Origin: Trichomonas vaginalis G3
Taxonomy: Eukaryota > Parabasalia > Trichomonadida > Trichomonadidae
DNA: 64,000 nucleotides
Assembly (NCBI RefSeq): GCF_026262505.1
Contig: NC_067204.1
Span: 682,001 to 746,000 of the forward strand
Reading direction: 5' to 3'
Numbering within the stretch: the stretch's first letter is position 1; every line of letters begins with the position of its first letter. A program made the translations under genes and the position numbers. The notes below the pieces were generated by a model. The model saw nothing but the letters and a program-made list of their open reading frames with translations. It did not search any database and was not told the DNA's origin. Positions 45,890-55,494 of the stretch are shown here, one piece after another.

Positions 45890-46943
45890 GTTTCGTACCG
45901 AAATGGCTAACAAAAAAGTGACAGAAAACCTTAAATTGCGCGGCAATTTTAATTAAAAAAATAAACATTAATTTTTGTGATTGATATTATGCATTTTATT
46001 TATATTATATAAGATTTAAATTTAGGGGAAAAATTGGAAAAAAAATAAGATTGGAAGTCTTTAGGTAAGAAGGAAAGGGCAAGAGATATATAGTGTACCT
46101 ATATACCTCTTGCCCTTTCATTCTAAGTAGAAATGGGAGAAACTTTGTCCGCATCATAAGTTATGCGGACAAAGTTTCTCCGATTTCTAATGGGAATTGC
46201 AGGCTATGAGGCACTGATATATAATCAGTACCTCATAGCCTACAATTCCCCTTATTAGACTTCCAAACTTTGAGTTAATGTCAAGACATTAACTCAAAGT
46301 TTGGAAAACTTCTCGTAAGAATCAATCGTCAAAAACCTCGATTGCAGTTATAATTCATTGTGTTAAATTTGATTTATTTTGAAATTTTTATAAATTAAAT
46401 TTTATATAACATAAAGCGTTATGAATTAGTATTTCCATATGAATTTTATCTCGAAAATAGTAATTCTGTACAGTTATATTTCGGTTAATTTTGGAAATTT
46501 CTAGGAATACTTTAAGATAATATGATTATATATAACTCTGCCTTCATGATTTATTTTAGCTTTCGCGCAAATATCAGTTAACTTAACTCCATTATTTGAT
46601 TTTGTGATGGCTTCACAAAGCCAATCAATATCAATCTCTTCTGGAGAATGTCTTCTCATCTAGAATATTTTCAATACTTTACATACAAACATTTTTATTT
46701 CTAAAAAACTTTTTAATTTTTTCTAGGATATATGAATGAAAATAGTTAGAACAAGATTTTGAAGCTCAAAACATTAAAAATTATTAAAGATTTGTATAAT
46801 ATGATTAAAAATGGGAAATAATATGAGGCAATATAAAGGAATATGAATATTAAATAAATATATCTAAATAGAAAGAATCAGAAAAATCAAATTATTGGCG
46901 CCAAAAATGTCACCTTTTTGGTGAGCCATTTCGGTATGAGATA
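45890..46943. mobile_element. 1,054-bp non-coding inverted-repeat element with hairpin cluster
   Basis: The ends are inverted copies around TACCGAAATGGCT (left GTTTCGTACCGAAATGGCTA; right, inverted, TCTCATACCGAAATGGCTCA), about 30 bp. The insertion splits the second MULE and is flanked by a 16-bp direct repeat, AAGTCAACTCAATTAT (45874-45889 and 46944-46959). It has no open frame. Near its left third it carries four long, separate hairpins (46073-46304). A duplication of 16 bp is longer than usual for DNA transposons. It is probably a non-autonomous element mobilised by an unknown transposase. Confidence 0.8.
46051..46304. repeat. cluster of four long hairpins within an outer stem
   Basis: Hairpin 1: 46073-46093 with 46099-46119, 21 bp, one mismatch. 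Hairpin 2: 46136-46154 with 46163-46181, 19 bp perfect, extended outward by 46129-46134 with 46183-46188. Hairpin 3: 46192-46218 with 46224-46250, 27 bp, two mismatches. Hairpin 4: 46263-46282 with 46285-46304, 20 bp perfect. A 10-bp outer pair, 46051-46060 (TTGGAAGTCT) with 46257-46266, encloses the first three. The four stems have unrelated sequences. GC content is higher than the surroundings. Confidence 0.9.
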
Positions 46944-48210
46944 AAGTCAACTCAATTATTTAAGGGTATCAAAGAACAAGAGTCACCAAAAAATTTAATT
47001 TATTTCGATGTCGATAATTACAACAAACCAAAGAAATTAATCTTTTATTATGCTTCTTTCAAATTTCTGGACATAATCAAAATTGTGAAAGAGCATTTTA
47101 TTGATGCAACCCATTCATTACTTGAATTTAAAATGTTGTTTTACATGATATCAGCCAAATTTCCAAATACACATGCATTCCCAATTTTTCAATTTGTCGT
47201 TTATCCAAACACTTCAGAAAATATTGCATTCTGTCTCAAGGCATTTTTTAACTGGGCAAAAGTAAAACCAAAATATTTTATGTCAGATTGTGCACAAGAA
47301 ATCGAAAATGCGATTATCAACTCTTTTCCAGAAGTTATCCTTCATTGGAGTGCAGTTCATGTAATGAGGGCGTTCAGAAAAAATTTGAAAGATTATGCAT
47401 TTGAGAGTTCAGACAAATTGATATTAGATACAAAAATGAACTATCTTGCATACGGCAGAAATGGCAAGAAAGAATGGATTGAACCAACGTTCAAAAAAAT
47501 TCTGGAAATAGCCGAAAAATTCCCAGAATTTTCAAAATACATACAAAATCAATGGATATCAAACCAAGAAAGATGGACAGCCGCTGAAAGAGATGAAAAT
47601 TTAGCTCTCACAAATAACATTTCAGAATCGATTAACAAAAAAATTAAATATTACTACTTTGGCGGAACAATTTTCATGAGATTTGATCGATTTGTGATGA
47701 AATTAATCGATTTTATCGTTCCTTCATTTTATTACAGAATTTCTCAAGATATAAGGCTCAGAGACAAAATTCCAAATCCGTTGCCATCTGAAAAAAAGCC
47801 AAAAAAGTCTACAATCAGACTGGATACAGAAAAATGTATAATGCTCACTGATAAAATTAAATCGTTAATAGTTAACTCATCAGCAAACTTAAATACGCTT
47901 CAATTGGGTTTAGATGACCTACTTGATAAAGTTGTCAAGGCAGCAAAGGTTCAAAAACGAATGACCCAGTATTTTTCGAAATTAAGTATCCCAATGGAAA
48001 TCAAGCTTAGTATTCTCACGCAAATTACAGAATTTGGATGCAATACCCCTCAATTCATTGTTGAGAATGCCAAGTCTTTTCAAGATAAAATTATTACAGA
48101 TTTCCACCTTCAAATTTATACAACATTATAAAAATTTATGAATAAAAACTTGATATAAAATAACATTTTTATTTTTACTAAGAAAAAAAAGGTTTTTGAT
48201 AATAAATTTA

Positions 48211-48443
48211 TTTTATTTCGAAAAAGTAGCAATAATCGTAAAAGGGTATTGATAGGCTTGCTAAAGTAACTAATTTTAGCTGTCAAATACTTTTGTATTT
48301 TGAAGTAAATTAGTATAAATTTGTTTTTACTTTTATTTCGAAAAAGTAACAATAATCGTAAAAGGGTATTGATAGGCTTGCTAAAGTAACTAATTTTAGC
48401 TGTCAAATACTTTTGTATTTTGAAGTAAATTAGTATAAATTTG
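48211..48443. repeat. 120-bp tandem duplication
   Basis: TTTTATTTCGAAAAAGTA through TAGTATAAATTTG occurs at 48211-48323 and 48331-48443, almost identical, just after the second MULE gene. It is non-coding and of recent origin. Confidence 0.9.
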
Positions 48444-48484
48444 ATATTATTTTAACTCCCTTTGAAAACCTCAATTTTCCATAC

Positions 48485-48546
48485 AGAGGGAACGGGAATA
48501 GCATCCAATATTCCCTGAGAATGGTTGCGCATTCTCAGTTCCCTCT
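48485..48546. repeat. perfect three-way-junction palindrome
   Basis: The outer stem AGAGGGAAC/GTTCCCTCT (48485-48493 with 48538-48546) directly encloses two inner hairpins, GGGAATA/TATTCCC (48494-48500, 48509-48515) and TGAGAATG/CATTCTCA (48516-48523, 48530-48537). No base is left unpaired at the junction. It lies in the non-coding interval between the second and third MULE. Confidence 0.9.
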
Positions 48547-48652
48547 ATATTTCGAACGAAGCTCTCATCGGTCTTTTTTTTAATACTAAACGTTTTTTTT
48601 CCTGTCACTTTTAGCTAAAATTTGGGTTTGCCAATTTTTTTGGGCGCGTAAA

Positions 48653-48775
48653 GGGTTGGCGTCCTAAGGCGTCCTGATGTAAACTATTCAATTTTTGAGA
48701 AGTTTACACCATAAATGAATAGTTTATGGCGTCCTGAGAGGAGATTTCAATGGGTATGGCGTCCTAAAAATAGAA
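48653..48775. repeat. left inverted repeat of the third MULE
   Basis: GGCGTCCT occurs at about 48658, 48668, 48728 and 48758, with a small palindrome (GTAAAC...GTTTAC) between. It pairs with 53845-53957. Confidence 0.85.
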
Positions 48776-49498
48776 GAAAATGATTTTTTCTCGATTTTTC
48801 TAGAAATTGAATTTTTTAAAAAAAAAAAAATCAAAACGTATACATTCAAGAAAGACTATAAATGAAGATTTTTCTATTTTTTTTCATTCTAAAACATCTT
48901 TTTTTGGATAATTTTTTTAATAAATATGTAAGAAAGATTGAAGAAAAAGTAAATTTACTTTAAGAAAATTCGTTTTACATGATGTAAGACCCATAACAAC
49001 TATAAATATTCAATTATTTAAAATAAAAAAAGAAAAACAGATTAAATGTATCTCACATCAAAATCCATTGACCTAAGGATGTTAAGTTTCTGTTTTTAAA
49101 AGTTGATATTTTTTTTTAATTTTAAGAAAATTAATAGCATGTTATTAGACAATAGGAGTGTAATGATATTGACTAAACAGAAATGAGAGAATAGAGATAT
49201 AATTTTGATAAGCAATATTGCGAACAAATTCTGAAGTAAAATCGCGATCAATAATTGAAAATTACGATCATGTACTGAAAAATGACGATCGAATTGAATG
49301 AATAGAATTATATCTAAGAAAAAATAAATTGTATTTAGAAGATGAACAAAGAAAGGTGTATGCTAAAAATCATTTAACAATAAATGGAAATAAAACGAAA
49401 TTGTTAAAAGAAAAAAATGAAAATTGTTAAATAATATATTATTTTTTAGTCATAAGAATAAAAATATAGTAGTTATAAAAGGAATTAGACTTCATATA

Positions 49499-51751
49499 TC
49501 AATTCTTTTTCTCTGTAGATGTGGAACGTTTGCTTTTCGATCTCTTTCGATGAACTTGAAAATATAAGTTATTATCGCTGAGAATCCTTTCCGAAATAGG
49601 AGCTTTACGTTTAGGAGGATTGTCGGATGAATTTTGTTTTTTATTGTTTGATTTTGTTGTTATGGAAGATTTTTTCTTATTTTTTTCAGAATTTTGCTTG
49701 CTATTAACTGAAACTTGTTTTGACGGCCCAACAATAGCATTTGTAGTAGGAAGAATTCCCAATAACGAGCGCATTTTCGATAATTGTTTTTCAATATGAT
49801 CAAGAAGGTCCAGCTTATGTTCTAGATTACTAGACATTTGATTTGTAGAAGGATGGTTTTGATTTTCTGGTTCTAAATCTGTAGAGTCTGCAATATTTGA
49901 ATTTTCGGAGCGAATTGGAGCATCTGAACCTTGATTTGTATCGGCTTGCTCAAAATTAGTTTGAATTGGAGTGGATGAATTAAAATCTGGATGATTTAAT
50001 GTTTCATTAAATAATGCCATAATTTTTTCTCTTTTTTCATTAATAAACTTAGTGATCATTGTATCTTTATCTGTTAGATCGATCGATTTGAGTATATCTG
50101 CATCATGAACTGGAATATTTTCGAACAATGAACTCGATTCTATGGAACCATATGGAGAAATCTCGTTCTGAGCCAAAGAAAGATCACTTACGTTGTATTG
50201 TTTGATAGAAAAAATTGTTTTCTCAAGTTCTTTTTGAAAGCAGTCAAGAATATAATTTTTGTAGCTATCAGTGATAACGGTTTTTATATGGCGCTCGATC
50301 TTCTGGTTATTTTTGATGGCGTTATATTTATCTAATTGGATTTGAGATATCTTCTTAATAGCTTCATAAATGTTTGGATGTTTTAACGAAGAAAATTCTG
50401 AATGCATACTCTCGAGGCAATCATTAGTGAATATTGCAGTTGCATTATTATATTGAGATATTAAATTGTAGTGCGGCAACCAAACTTTGTTGAAATAATC
50501 AATATAATCTTTGATCGAATCAACTTTATTTTGATTAATTATATGCATTGTAAGTACAAATTCTTCATGAGACATGAATGGAGTAATAGAATATAGCTTA
50601 AATAAAGAATTTTGTAAAGTATTGAAATTTTTTGTATAAAGTGCTACAAGTTTCCTGTGTAAAGCTTGTTTGAAATGAAATAGGCATCCAATTATACGGA
50701 CTTTAGGGAAAATTTGTTGAAGTGCCTCTATCATTCCCTTTTCAAAATCACAATGAATTTGAATTAGCTTTGAAAATTGAATACCCTTGACAGTAAAAAT
50801 ATATTCAAATGCCTTCTTATAAGATTCAAATGTGCGGTTTTTCATGAATATAAATAAAAGTGGTAGATATTGATTTGTTGAAGGTTCACAAATCATAATT
50901 GTTAGCATCTGTCCTTTTTGAAAATGTTTTGGTGTAATTTTAAAAGTTCCATCGCAAAATAAATCTGTGGCTTCTTTTGCAAATTGAATTGCCTTCTCAA
51001 AACCAAAAAACATCGTCTCACAATTTGCTTGAAAATCATGGCCAATGAAAAACTGCTCGCCATTTATTAAACAAAAATTAGCAATTTCATCGTCTGTAAT
51101 TTTTTCTCCAACAGAAAATTTTCTGGACTTATTATAAACTTCCCTGACCAATGAATCTTTAATTAATGGGTTTTCATCAGTACCAACAGCAAGTTCTGTC
51201 ATAAATTTTTTAATCTGCTGAAAAGTGCCGTTGTCTTCAGAAAATTTTGCCATTGCCTTATTGTATATTTCTGTCAGAGTCATTGATTTATGAAGATCAT
51301 TTTTTTCATTTTGTAACTTTTTAAATTGTCTGCATTCGGGTATATGTTCCTTTTGTAAATCTTCGGAAACTGAACTGTTCTCAATTTTAACTAAATAACG
51401 TGCTTGACAAGAATGATCGATGCAACGGTAGTAACGTTCAATATTATTTGAATTAATAATATTTGTATGATCATGCGAATAAAGCATATCTTTGCGAACA
51501 ATTGTATCAGGATATTTTCCAGTAACTGCGGGAATATTTTTAACTGCAATATAACTAAAATATCTTCTGACAGCTTTAGATTCATTTTCGGCGTATTTAA
51601 TATTAAAATATTGAAGAACTTGTTTGATTATATTCGTTTTTTCATCTCTCGATGTTGATTTTTGGTATTTATCAGATTGTTCCCTGATAAATATTTTATT
51701 TTCGTCTGTAAAGTTTGCTCTTTTTTGATTAAATATAGATGATTTTCCCAT
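49499..51751 (-). CDS. MULE transposase, intact, 750 aa
   Basis: The N-terminal zinc segment (RYYRCIDHSCQARYLVKIE, then HIPEC) is of the FLYWCH type. The DDE core follows: LFCDGTFKITPKHF (first D, residue about 265), IQIHCDFEKGMIEALQQIFP with GCLFHFKQALHRKL (second D and C/H), and FTNDCLESMHSEFSS (E). A long low-complexity C-terminus rich in N, S and K ends in a basic stretch (HRKRSKSKRSTSTEKK), likely for nuclear targeting or DNA binding. Length and lack of stops suggest a recently active copy. It would act on the GGCGTCC-bearing ends. Confidence 0.9.
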   Translation of the reverse strand: MGKSSIFNQKRANFTDENKIFIREQSDKYQKSTSRDEKTNIIKQVLQYFNIKYAENESKAVRRYFSYIAVKNIPAVTGKYPDTIVRKDMLYSHDHTNIINSNNIERYYRCIDHSCQARYLVKIENSSVSEDLQKEHIPECRQFKKLQNEKNDLHKSMTLTEIYNKAMAKFSEDNGTFQQIKKFMTELAVGTDENPLIKDSLVREVYNKSRKFSVGEKITDDEIANFCLINGEQFFIGHDFQANCETMFFGFEKAIQFAKEATDLFCDGTFKITPKHFQKGQMLTIMICEPSTNQYLPLLFIFMKNRTFESYKKAFEYIFTVKGIQFSKLIQIHCDFEKGMIEALQQIFPKVRIIGCLFHFKQALHRKLVALYTKNFNTLQNSLFKLYSITPFMSHEEFVLTMHIINQNKVDSIKDYIDYFNKVWLPHYNLISQYNNATAIFTNDCLESMHSEFSSLKHPNIYEAIKKISQIQLDKYNAIKNNQKIERHIKTVITDSYKNYILDCFQKELEKTIFSIKQYNVSDLSLAQNEISPYGSIESSSLFENIPVHDADILKSIDLTDKDTMITKFINEKREKIMALFNETLNHPDFNSSTPIQTNFEQADTNQGSDAPIRSENSNIADSTDLEPENQNHPSTNQMSSNLEHKLDLLDHIEKQLSKMRSLLGILPTTNAIVGPSKQVSVNSKQNSEKNKKKSSITTKSNNKKQNSSDNPPKRKAPISERILSDNNLYFQVHRKRSKSKRSTSTEKKN

Positions 51752-51804
51752 TAAAAAATGAAATGATGCAAAATTTACGAAAACCGTTCGAAAATTGAAT
51801 CAAA

Positions 51805-52036
51805 AATGAAAAGTAATACTTAAATGAGGAATTCTTTGAGATATTGGTCTTAGATTGAATGTAGCGTCATTCTTATATAGAATATATATTCATATCATCG
51901 GAAATATGATAAAAAGCATATAATAAATGTCAAAAAAGTGAACAAATAAGCAAAGATATTTTTTAAAAAACAATGAAAAGTAATACTTAAATGAGGAATT
52001 CTTTGAGATATTGGTCTTAGATTGAATGTAGCGTCA
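51805..52036. promoter_or_regulatory. 65-bp direct repeat in the divergent promoter region
   Basis: AATGAAAAGTAATACTTAAA through GAATGTAGCGTCA occurs at 51805-51869 and 51972-52036, 167 bp apart, between the divergent transposase and 52086 genes. One copy lies near each start, in the same orientation. It may carry shared control sites. Confidence 0.75.
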
Positions 52037-52085
52037 CAAATTTCACAAATATAATTTACTATACAATTTTATTCATTTTTTTAAA

Positions 52086-53192
52086 ATGGCTGACGACAGT
52101 CTGTATCAACTAACTCAACTAGTCAAGCATAATGATTATTCTTCGGATTCATTAAATCAACTTTATCAATGCATAAGTACAATGACAGAAAGATCAATTG
52201 GATGCTTGAATTGGGATAAATTTTTCAAAAAAATCACAGTGACTGATGAAGTTCTTTTACATTTTTTAGCATCCGTTTTAAACATTGAAAAGATATCAGA
52301 ATGTTTCAAGGATTCTATTTTTTATCACAATATTAATCTTGAAAAATTCAGTAATTTAACTGAAACAGAACAACAAACAATTTTAAATTCCTACAAAGCG
52401 GATAAATTTACATATTACATAATGTGCTCACAAATTGTAAAATCAAACTGGAACAATTTATCCCAAACTTTAGTTAATATTGCAAATCAATATTTGCCAT
52501 TTTTAGATGAAGAAAAGCAAATATATATATTTACTGAAATAACTGGCAATTATCAAAATTTTGAAATTTCAGTTGCAAACTTGTTACTTTTTTATGAAAA
52601 CAATGAAGAAAAATTAAGCAACTGTTTTAATTTAACATTGTTCCAGCAAATTTATTCCAAAAATGGAATCGAGCAAATGATATTTTTTGCTGCAAATACA
52701 ATTTGTTGCAATAACACTTCTATCAATTTTTACAATCTCCTTGAAATTGAAGAAATGAATCCATTTGATTTTTTTTATTTCTCAATTCAATATAAAGAGA
52801 TATTAAATTGCGATGATTTTCCAAAAGTTACAGAAGTAATCACAGGTTTAATCTCAGCTTCAAATATTAATGCTATTATGCGAATTTGCCAAAAAATTTT
52901 GGATAAAATTACATTTTATAAATGTAATTATTGCCATATTACCTCAATATGGAATTTTATCACAAATGCAGCAATAATTCTTCCTGATGAAGATTTATTA
53001 ATCAAATTATTAAAATTCATAGAAAAAACAGAAAAAGCAACAGATGAATTATTCGAACCGGAGAATGATTTGGGTTTCTATGAATATTTAAATTCGATTT
53101 TCTCAGATATTACATCTGCGAGAAATAAGCAATTTCTCTTGGAATTTCTAAATACCCATGAAGATGACTTCACTTATGATCAAACATTGTGA
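52086..53192 (+). CDS. unknown helical protein carried by the third MULE, 368 aa
   Basis: Intact frame, MADDSLYQLTQLVKHNDYSS. It is wholly alpha-helical by composition, with repeated helix-pair units (LLHFLASVLNIEKI, LVNIANQYLPFLDEEKQIY, LLIKLLKFIEKTEK), like ARM/HEAT-type scaffolds; no catalytic motif is seen. It is divergent from the transposase and shares a duplicated upstream element with it, so it looks like an integral second gene of the transposon or a captured host gene. Confidence 0.75.
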   Translation: MADDSLYQLTQLVKHNDYSSDSLNQLYQCISTMTERSIGCLNWDKFFKKITVTDEVLLHFLASVLNIEKISECFKDSIFYHNINLEKFSNLTETEQQTILNSYKADKFTYYIMCSQIVKSNWNNLSQTLVNIANQYLPFLDEEKQIYIFTEITGNYQNFEISVANLLLFYENNEEKLSNCFNLTLFQQIYSKNGIEQMIFFAANTICCNNTSINFYNLLEIEEMNPFDFFYFSIQYKEILNCDDFPKVTEVITGLISASNINAIMRICQKILDKITFYKCNYCHITSIWNFITNAAIILPDEDLLIKLLKFIEKTEKATDELFEPENDLGFYEYLNSIFSDITSARNKQFLLEFLNTHEDDFTYDQTL

Positions 53193-53844
53193 GGTCATTT
53201 TTGATCAACAAATTAATTGAAATTCCGATCAAAAAAAATTCACAAATTGGATCAAAAAAATCGAATCTCAAGTTAAAAATAAAAAATTTCTACATTTTTA
53301 TCAAATTTAGATTTTTTTTTTCAAATCATGCGAATTGATTGAATAATTGCATATTTTATCCCATGCATCTAGAAGTATGTGTAATATTTTTGCTTTCATC
53401 AAGAAATTGTCGAATTTGATCTTAATTTTTTTTGAAAAATATACTTTTAGAAAAAGAAATAGTGATTGAATAGCTGCCCATGCTGTAAAAGGGTTATTTT
53501 TACAAGTAAAAAAATTGTTATTTTTCGAGCAAGTCGAGGCTTTTTTACCATCTTATTTTTGAAAAATTTACGAAAAATTATATCTGAAAAAGCGCTTCAT
53601 TTTGATATCTTACAATGATAAAATACCAATGTTGCTGGGATATAATAGCTACACCTGGACATCTACTACATTAATGCGTATGACAGGTAAAGTTGATTTC
53701 AAAAGTATAGCCTGGAAAGATTACAATAAATCAACGATAATTCAAAAAAATTTCTTATAAGTTAACATAATAAAAATTTAATTTTTATATTGCTTGTATT
53801 ATACTTAAGTATATAATATATTTAAATCTTAGAATGAAAATTCG
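53193..53844. other. AT-rich 3' region of the third MULE
   Basis: T-rich, no open frame of note and no clear repeat until the inverted end begins near 53845. Confidence 0.55.
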
Positions 53845-53957
53845 GGACGCCCTAGCTATTCAATTTTCCCTTAGGACGCCCATAAACCTCTCAAAAATGT
53901 GATGTAAATATCACAATTTTGAGAAATTTACACTAGGACGCCTTAGGACGCCAACCC
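53845..53957. repeat. right inverted repeat of the third MULE
   Basis: Four AGGACGCC or GGGACGCC motifs, inverted relative to the left end, with a palindrome (TGTAAATATCACA...TTTACA) between them. Confidence 0.85.
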
Positions 53958-54299
53958 CTTTTTTTACCCATTTTTTTAAAAAATTATCTTCATTATGGGA
54001 ATAAAGAATATCAAATCTATTAGATATCTATGAGTATATTCTTTACATCTCAATAATATGTTAAGAAACACCAATTGGAGGAATTTTTTATATAATAAAC
54101 TCTTTTAATAGCAATATCATATAGATAATCTTATTAATCTATCTAGTGGAAGTATAAGAATATATATTTATGTATATTGATTATAGGGCTGTACAAAATC
54201 GAGAAAAACATTGCCGTGCGGTAATATAGGGTCAAAAAAATCGCGCCTCGGCGGCTCCGCCGCCTCGGCACTATTAAGTGCGCATTATATTTAATATGT

Positions 54300-54382
54300 C
54301 CTTCTTTTTTTTCTTTTTTCTTCTTCTTCTTTTCCTTTCCTTCTTCCTCTCCTTCCTCTTCTTTCCTTCTCCTTCTCTTTTT
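54300..54382 (+). repeat. 83-bp polypyrimidine tract
   Basis: Only C and T from 54300 to 54382, in short TTC/CCT groups. It could form triplex DNA or be a microsatellite remnant. Confidence 0.9.
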
Positions 54383-54719
54383 ACAACAACGTCGAAGATC
54401 TTCGAATTTGATTGTTGGAAAAGCATCTATTTCAGATAAAGGATGCCTTTCTCACAGTCAATATACGAGGGTCCTGGCTGAAACGTTCTCAAAAAGCCTG
54501 AGATGGTAATTCTCTGATCACTCATAGCTGGGCAGGTAGTCATTGCTGACAATACCTGTCTTTATGCATGCACGCTTTCATGTATATGGGTTTACACTAT
54601 CAATTCGCACAGTTGTTCCGAATTCTTCCAAAATGGAAGGACCCGAAACAACTTTGCTTGTTAACGATACAGACGCATTACTTTGCATTGATACTGTGCT
54701 GAGTTGTGTAGAAAGTTTG

Positions 54720-54787
54720 ATTAGAGTTGTTTTGTTCTGGTATCTCTCATCTTCTGATGAGAGAAATCAAAGCAACACAACTCTAAT
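54720..54787. repeat. 68-bp foldback next to element C
   Basis: Arms 54720-54751 and 54756-54787 (32 bp each, five mismatches) around TTCT; the outer ends are ATTAGAGTTGT and ACAACTCTAAT. It lies 23 bp from the left end of element C. Confidence 0.85.
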
Positions 54788-54820
54788 GAGTTAGTTTTCA
54801 CTCATTTGTAAGTTAGTATA

Positions 54821-54867
54821 CATATCATGGGTACGGAGGCACTGCGCGCCTCCTTACCCATGATATG
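54821..54867. repeat. terminal hairpin of element C
   Basis: Arms 54821-54840 (CATATCATGGGTACGGAGGC) and 54848-54867, 20 bp with one mismatch, loop ACTGCGC. It starts 10 bp from the element end. Equivalent hairpins lie at both ends of element B. Confidence 0.85.
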
Positions 54868-55015
54868 TGAATTTGACACTTTACAAAACCGTTAACGTAT
54901 ATTTTACAACACAAACGACAACACCAACTTAACCTTAAATATTTATAAAGCCGCCAACCACTTCACTTCACTAACGTTTTCACAAACGACTTCACTACTG
55001 TAAAAATAAACGTTC

Positions 55016-55336
55016 TCACTTACAAAAGTATTGCAACTCCTCCCATTGCTGTGCTTCATATAACAGCTCATAATCTTCTGACTCACTTTCTTCTTCATAT
55101 AGGTCAAAATCACTGTCATAGTTTATACCTGTAAGTTTTGACAAAGCTAATGAAACACGCTTACCGTTTGTATCATATGCTTGTATAAACTTTCCATTAT
55201 GCTTGTAGTCATAAACGCTCAAACTAACTTTACCCTTTCTCCCTCGTATCTGATAGAATGTATTTTCACGAGGAACGAAGAACAAATTCTTGAACTCATG
55301 ACCGTTGTAGTTTGTTATCTCAATAGTTTTCGTCAT
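55016..55336 (-). CDS. small terminal gene of element C, 106 aa
   Basis: MTKTIEITNYNGHEFKNLFF, VPRENTFYQIRGRKGKVSLS, FIQAYDTNGKRVSLALSKL, with an acidic tail (YEEESESEDYELLYE). It shares the plan of the B terminal-repeat genes (YNKHTFKHLFFLPEHNMFFQ) but is clearly divergent, unlike the rest of C. The leader before the ATG is a run of AAAATAAAAT repeats. Function unknown. Confidence 0.65.
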   Translation of the reverse strand: MTKTIEITNYNGHEFKNLFFVPRENTFYQIRGRKGKVSLSVYDYKHNGKFIQAYDTNGKRVSLALSKLTGINYDSDFDLYEEESESEDYELLYEAQQWEELQYFCK

Positions 55337-55439
55337 TTATATAAAAATAAAATAAAAAATAAAATAAAAAATAAAATAAAAATAAATGATATCACCACTC
55401 CCACACGTATGAAAACATCCATTTAAATTTAGGTGAAGT

Positions 55440-55477
55440 GGTGAGATCTCACCTCTTTTTTCACCTCTTTTTTCACC
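55440..55477. repeat. GGTGAGATCTCACC block, counterpart of the B blocks
   Basis: The palindrome GGTGAGATCTCACC is followed by two TCTTTTTTCACC units and the same CTGTTGAATTCATTGC flank as element B. Every CTAAC unit of B is CACC here, in both palindrome arms and both spaced units. Confidence 0.9.
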
Positions 55478-55494
55478 CTGTTGAATTCATTGCT

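Larger units (their letters stand above)
45500..48131 (+). pseudogene. second MULE transposase, interrupted and decayed
   Basis: The N-terminal zinc segment (LKFRCSADKCEACISF, then GTHNHNQIKDE) lies in two different frames before 45700, so it is frameshifted. An open piece follows at 45721-45889 (IECDKKLDLDDPLNRPSF). A 1,054-bp inverted-repeat element then splits the gene at KSTQL. The long remaining frame runs to 48131 with the DDE core: EHFIDATHSL, YFMSDCAQEIENAIINSF, LHWSAVHVMRAFRKNL and NISESINKKIKYYYFGG. The C-terminus is well preserved. It is related to the first MULE at the protein level. Confidence 0.8.
48653..53957. mobile_element. third MULE, full length about 5.3 kb
   Basis: Inverted ends (GGGTTGGCGTCCTAAGGCGT at 48653; the inverted form ends at 53957) of about 120 bp contain four spaced GGCGTCC motifs each. 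Inside are an intact transposase on the minus strand and a second gene on the plus strand. T-rich flanks prevent me from fixing a target duplication. Confidence 0.85.
53958..54810. other. region between the third MULE and element C
   Basis: No convincing gene. It contains a GC-rich hairpin (GGCGGCTCCGCCGCC near 54250), a polypyrimidine tract and a foldback next to element C. An 83-codon frame at 54543-54794 overlaps the foldback and is probably chance. The stretch 54390-54720 is less AT-rich than the rest and may be a fragment of something not recognised. Confidence 0.5.

Noticed and set aside
54543-54794. 83-codon open frame
   Set aside because: It overlaps a foldback, has no leader like other genes here and no recognisable protein.
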